Source: Actinomycetota bacterium
GTDB lineage: Bacteria > Actinomycetota > Acidimicrobiia > Acidimicrobiales > Iamiaceae
Direction: 5' to 3'
Assembly: GCA_017882935.1 (NCBI GenBank)
Contig: JADGOP010000121.1
Location: 1 to 7,064 of the forward strand
Length of the DNA: 7,064 bases
The position numbers and the translations under genes are program-made. The notes below the pieces were generated by a model. The model did not search any database. It was not told where the DNA came from and saw nothing but the letters and a program-made list of their open reading frames with translations. Below are positions 4,416 through 7,064 of this stretch, piece by piece (position 1 is the first letter of the stretch; every line of letters starts with the position of its first letter).

Positions 4416-6665
4416 TCAGCCGTTGGCGATCTTGTAGGCGAAGCAGCGGACGTGCCCCGGCGCCGCGGTGGGGCACGCCGGCGTCAGGATCGCCGTCGAC
4501 TTGGGTTCTGCGCCGGCTGCGGCTCCGGCGCCGGGTGCCGGGCAGGTGCTGATGTACGGCCCGGATCCGAATGCTGCTGTGCCACACGGGGTGCCGAGCC
4601 CGGTCGGGCCGTCGAAGCCGGTGACGCCGGTGCACAGGTAGCTGCCCCCGCACGATCCGGTCGAGCCCGACGTGATGTCGAAAAGCGACGCGGCGTGCGT
4701 GTAGGTGGTGGCCGACGAGTAGTCGGGGTAGGCCAGGGCGTACACGGCGCCGACGAGCGGTGCAGCGAGGCTGGTGCCGCCATAGTCGAGCCACCCTGAC
4801 GTGCCGTAGGTGTCGTACAGCGCCAACCCGGGCGACCCGGCGAGGGCCGACACGTCGGCGATGGTGCGGTTGGCGCAACCCGAGTCGAGCTGCCACGCGG
4901 GCTTCGCCTCCTGGCTCGAGCAGCCGCTTCCGGCTCCCGACCAGACCGTCTCGCTCCAGCCCCGGGTGCTGGAGTCCTGCACCAGCTGGGTGCCCCCGAC
5001 CGCGGTGACGTTCGGCGAGGCGGCCGGCCAGGCGGTGCCGAAGCCGCTGTCGCCGGTGGACACCGTGATCGGGATCCCGGCGTGGGTGAAGTGGCCGTCG
5101 AGGGTGTGCTCGCCGGCGAACTCGCCCGCGCCCCAACTGTTCGAGATGGCGGTCGGGCTCTGCGCGGCGGCGGTGTCCTCGGCGACGTCGAGGTCGAGGG
5201 TCGAGGAGCTGTTGGCCTCGACGAGCGTGATGTGGCACAGCGGGCACGCTGCCGAGACCGCGTCGAGGTCGAGGGAGATCTCGATGCCCCAGCCGGGGTC
5301 ACCGGTCGGGTAGCTCCCGGCGACGCCCGTCTGGTTGAGCTTCTTGAAGCACCCGTTGGCCGTGGTGCAGGCCGGGAGCCCGTACTGCGTGCGGTACACG
5401 GCCAGATCGGCTTCGGCGTTGGGGTTGTCGTAGGCGTCGACGATGGCCACGGTGCGGCCGGTGCCGGCGACCTGGGAGGGCAGGCGGTAGGCGTCCTGGA
5501 TCTGGCAGGGGCTCATCCCGGAGTGCGGGTTCGAGGGGCACGTCGGGCGGGTGAAGGTCCAGGCCGTGAACGCGCGGGCCTTGCCGTCGTTGGAACCGAC
5601 GAAGACGACCCCGTTGGCGACGCTCGGAGAGGAGAAGACGACACCGGTGGTGGTGCTGGACCACTTCGTCGCCCCGGTCGTGGCGTCGAGCCCGTAGAGC
5701 TTCTGATCGGCGGAGCCGACGTAGACGATGCCGTTCGCGACCGCAGGCGAGGACTGGACCGTGCCGCCCGTGGCGGCCGTCCACTTGGTGGCACCGGTGA
5801 CGGCGTCGAGGGCGTAGACCTTGGTGTCGTCGGAGCCGATGAAGACGACCCCGTTCGCCACCGCGGGTGACGACGAGATGCCGGCGCCGGTGGTGGCGGT
5901 CCACTTCGTGGCGCCGGTGGTGGCGTCGAGGGCCCAGACCTTGTGGTCGGCGGAGCCGACGTAGACGACGCCGCTGGCGACGGCAGGCGACGAGAAGATG
6001 GCGCCGGCGGTGGTGGCCGTCCACTTGACCGTCCCGGTGGAGGCGTCGAGCGCCCAGACCTTGCCGTCGTTGGAGCCCACGTAGACGACGCCGCCCACGA
6101 CGGCAGGCGACGAGTCGACGTTGTTCCCGGTGGTGAGGCTCCACTTGACCACGCCGCTCGTGGCGTCGAGCGCGTACACCTTGTGGTCCTCGGAGCCGAC
6201 GTAGACGACCCCGCTCACGACCGTGGGCGACGACTCGACGGCACCGCCCGTGGTGTAGGCCCACTTGATCGCCCCGGTGGTGGCGTCGAGCGCGTCGACC
6301 TTGCCGGTGTCGGTGCCGACGTAGACGACGCTGTTCGCGACCGCCGGCGAGGAGTACTGCGTGGCGCTGCCGGTGACGGTGGTCCACTTGACGGCGCCGG
6401 TGGTGGCGTCGAGCGCGTCGACCTTGCCGTCGAGGGTCGAGAGGTAGACGACACCGCCCACGACCGCAGGGGAGGACTTGATCCCACCGGTGAGGGCGGT
6501 CGACCACTTGGCGCCCAGCGAGGCCACGTTGGCCGTGCTGATCGCGCTCTCGGACTGGGCGCCGCTGTGCGTCGCGTCGGCCCTGAACTGCGCCCAGTTG
6601 ACGTTGCACCCGGCCGCCACGAGTGCGAGCACCCCGAGGACCGCGAGCCGTTGCATCCGCTTCAT
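4416..6665 (-). CDS. Lipoprotein with eight-repeat PQQ beta-propeller fused to an S53 (sedolisin) serine peptidase
   Basis: This 749-residue exported protein has a lipoprotein signal at residues 1-20: basic MKRMQR, a hydrophobic core, then lipobox AAGC with Cys20. It should be anchored to the outer face of the membrane. Residues about 45-372 form eight PQQ-like repeats (SSPAVxxGVVYVGSxDxKVxALDATTGxxKW), enough for a closed eight-bladed propeller. Residues about 388-705 are an S53 peptidase with all expected catalytic residues: Glu462 and Asp466 (EISLD), Asp539 (STGDSG) for the oxyanion hole, and Ser632 (GGTSLAAP). Asp663 (FDIT) fits a calcium ligand. Twelve cysteines between 433 and 741 suggest disulfides. 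S53 enzymes are acid-acting endopeptidases usually made with a propeptide; no propeptide is recognisable here. I chose the ATG at 6665 because GGAGG lies 8 nt upstream and the signal peptide follows at once; the in-frame ATG at 6743 would bury it. Target protein or ligand is unknown. Confidence 0.9.
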   Translation of the reverse strand: MKRMQRLAVLGVLALVAAGCNVNWAQFRADATHSGAQSESAISTANVASLGAKWSTALTGGIKSSPAVVGGVVYLSTLDGKVDALDATTGAVKWTTVTGSATQYSSPAVANSVVYVGTDTGKVDALDATTGAIKWAYTTGGAVESSPTVVSGVVYVGSEDHKVYALDATSGVVKWSLTTGNNVDSSPAVVGGVVYVGSNDGKVWALDASTGTVKWTATTAGAIFSSPAVASGVVYVGSADHKVWALDATTGATKWTATTGAGISSSPAVANGVVFIGSDDTKVYALDAVTGATKWTAATGGTVQSSPAVANGIVYVGSADQKLYGLDATTGATKWSSTTTGVVFSSPSVANGVVFVGSNDGKARAFTAWTFTRPTCPSNPHSGMSPCQIQDAYRLPSQVAGTGRTVAIVDAYDNPNAEADLAVYRTQYGLPACTTANGCFKKLNQTGVAGSYPTGDPGWGIEISLDLDAVSAACPLCHITLVEANSSSTLDLDVAEDTAAAQSPTAISNSWGAGEFAGEHTLDGHFTHAGIPITVSTGDSGFGTAWPAASPNVTAVGGTQLVQDSSTRGWSETVWSGAGSGCSSQEAKPAWQLDSGCANRTIADVSALAGSPGLALYDTYGTSGWLDYGGTSLAAPLVGAVYALAYPDYSSATTYTHAASLFDITSGSTGSCGGSYLCTGVTGFDGPTGLGTPCGTAAFGSGPYISTCPAPGAGAAAGAEPKSTAILTPACPTAAPGHVRCFAYKIANG
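5553..6476 (-). repeat. Tandem 120-bp coding repeats (PQQ-like propeller blades)
   Basis: Residues 64-371 of the PQQ-S53 protein consist of blades beginning with SSP at 64, 105, 145, 185, 225, 265, 305 and 345. The first spacing is 41 residues and the next six are exactly 40, so the DNA repeats every 120 bp in perfect register. The nucleotide sequence is also conserved: a block like GGAGCCGACGTAGACGACG (plus strand) recurs in each unit. The last unit is incomplete and loses the ALDATTG-KW half as it passes into the protease domain. High DNA identity between blades suggests recent duplication or ongoing homogenisation. Confidence 0.85.
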
Positions 6666-6793
6666 GTGCCCAACCTCCGCCGACGTCCGTGCACGTTCCG
6701 GGGCAAGGTAGCACCAGGGTGGCTGCCTGGGCTCGAAATGCACTCACGGATGGGGGAACGGCTCGAGGGCTGGCCGGGTGCTCCTGCGGTCGC
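6666..6793 (-). promoter_or_regulatory. Intergenic region carrying the start signals of the PQQ-S53 gene
   Basis: This 128-bp gap separates the Hsp15-like stop from the protease start. It holds a strong ribosome binding site, GGAGG (plus positions 6674-6678), 8 nt before the ATG. A possible extended -10 box, TGCTACCTT, lies about 30 nt further upstream, but I find no convincing -35 box at the right distance. A promoter here is likely from context only. Confidence 0.35.
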
Positions 6794-7064
6794 TCAACGC
6801 CGCCGCAGCCGGTCGAGGTCGCGCCGGTCGCGCTTGGTGGGGCGGCCCGCGCCCCGGTCGCGGTCGAAGACCGGCACCGCCTCCTTCGGCGGTGGGGGCG
6901 GGCTGTGGTCGACCAGGCAGTCCGCTGCGATGGCGGCGCCGACCCGCTTCTCGATGATGCGGACGACCTCGACCACCCGCTCGCGCCCCCCGACCCGCGC
7001 GACGACGCGATCGCCGACCCGGACCGGGCTCGCCGCCTTCGCCGCGACGCCGTTGATGCGGACG
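6794..7064 (-). CDS. hslR: Hsp15-like S4-domain RNA-binding protein, C-terminal part (5' end outside window)
   Basis: The frame is open from the right edge (first full codon at 7063) to a TGA at 6794-6796, giving 89 visible residues. They begin inside the S4 RNA-binding fold: VRINGVAAKAASPVRVGDRVVARVGGRERVV contains the conserved VRxNG and VRVGDRV elements. A proline-rich linker follows, then the strongly basic tail GAGRPTKRDRRDLDRLRRR. That tail and the S4 fragment are characteristic of the Hsp15 group (RNA-binding S4 domain, YrfH/HslR). In E. coli, Hsp15 binds free 50S subunits that carry stalled nascent chains and helps recycle them. The missing N-terminus should hold the RLDKWLW-type start of the S4 domain. 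The GTG at 6976 is internal and not the true start. The symbol is assigned by similarity to the E. coli protein. Confidence 0.82.
   Translation of the reverse strand, partial: VRINGVAAKAASPVRVGDRVVARVGGRERVVEVVRIIEKRVGAAIAADCLVDHSPPPPPKEAVPVFDRDRGAGRPTKRDRRDLDRLRRR

Noticed and set aside
5082..5870. Plus-strand open frame of 262 codons opposite the PQQ-S53 gene
   Set aside because: It is a GC-driven shadow: its Val/Gly/Asp/Arg-rich product is the complement of the propeller and protease codons, with no independent start signal or domain.
5553..6476. Regular 120-bp repeats considered as a CRISPR or intergenic satellite array
   Set aside because: The units are in-frame coding repeats of a beta-propeller with no repeat/spacer structure and no cas genes nearby.
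6666..6743. Upstream ATG giving the PQQ-S53 protein 26 extra residues (MHFEPRQPP...)
   Set aside because: It would bury the lipoprotein signal peptide inside the protein and would translate the GGAGG ribosome site of the better start.

Overview
The window is GC-rich, densely coding DNA that looks like chromosome from an actinobacterium. GTG starts, actinobacterial-type PQQ-repeat and sedolisin proteins, and an Hsp15-type S4 protein ending in GRPTKRDRR fit Actinomycetota. Acidimicrobiia is my guess, but nothing here proves the class. I see no transposase, integrase, CRISPR array, phage gene or plasmid origin.

Layout. Positions 1-741 (+) hold the C-terminal part of a helical-repeat (TPR-like) protein whose start lies outside the window. 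It converges on a minus-strand block that fills the rest. In transcription order from the right edge, that block contains: the C-terminal part of an Hsp15-like S4 RNA-binding protein (7064-6794); a lipoprotein combining an eight-repeat PQQ propeller with an S53 (sedolisin) serine protease (6665-4416); a DUF4214/PQQ-remnant protein whose reading frame looks damaged (4362 to about 3431); tRNA-Arg(CCU) (3387-3314); a class I SAM-dependent methyltransferase (3293-2451); a CDF-family cation efflux transporter (2404-1460); and a 1-Cys peroxiredoxin of the Prx6 type (1401-769). A perfect 11-bp inverted repeat separates the convergent peroxiredoxin and TPR genes.

How the parts relate. The two PQQ-containing genes are adjacent and co-directional. 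Both carry sequence typical of secreted or surface proteins, so they may form an extracytoplasmic pair, but the second appears to be decaying or mis-sequenced. The methyltransferase, transporter and peroxiredoxin are separated by short gaps. The peroxiredoxin has its own plausible promoter, whose -10 box lies inside a 25-bp palindrome that closely matches the type 1 site of IscR (Rrf2 family, iron-sulfur regulator). This suggests redox or Fe-S-linked control of peroxide defence.

Most notable points: the IscR-like operator in front of a peroxiredoxin; a PQQ propeller fused to an intact S53 protease, with no propeptide visible where the propeller stands; 120-bp in-register DNA repeats encoding the propeller; and a likely frameshift that makes the DUF4214 gene read through into the tRNA. 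I do not see a convincing new multi-gene system.
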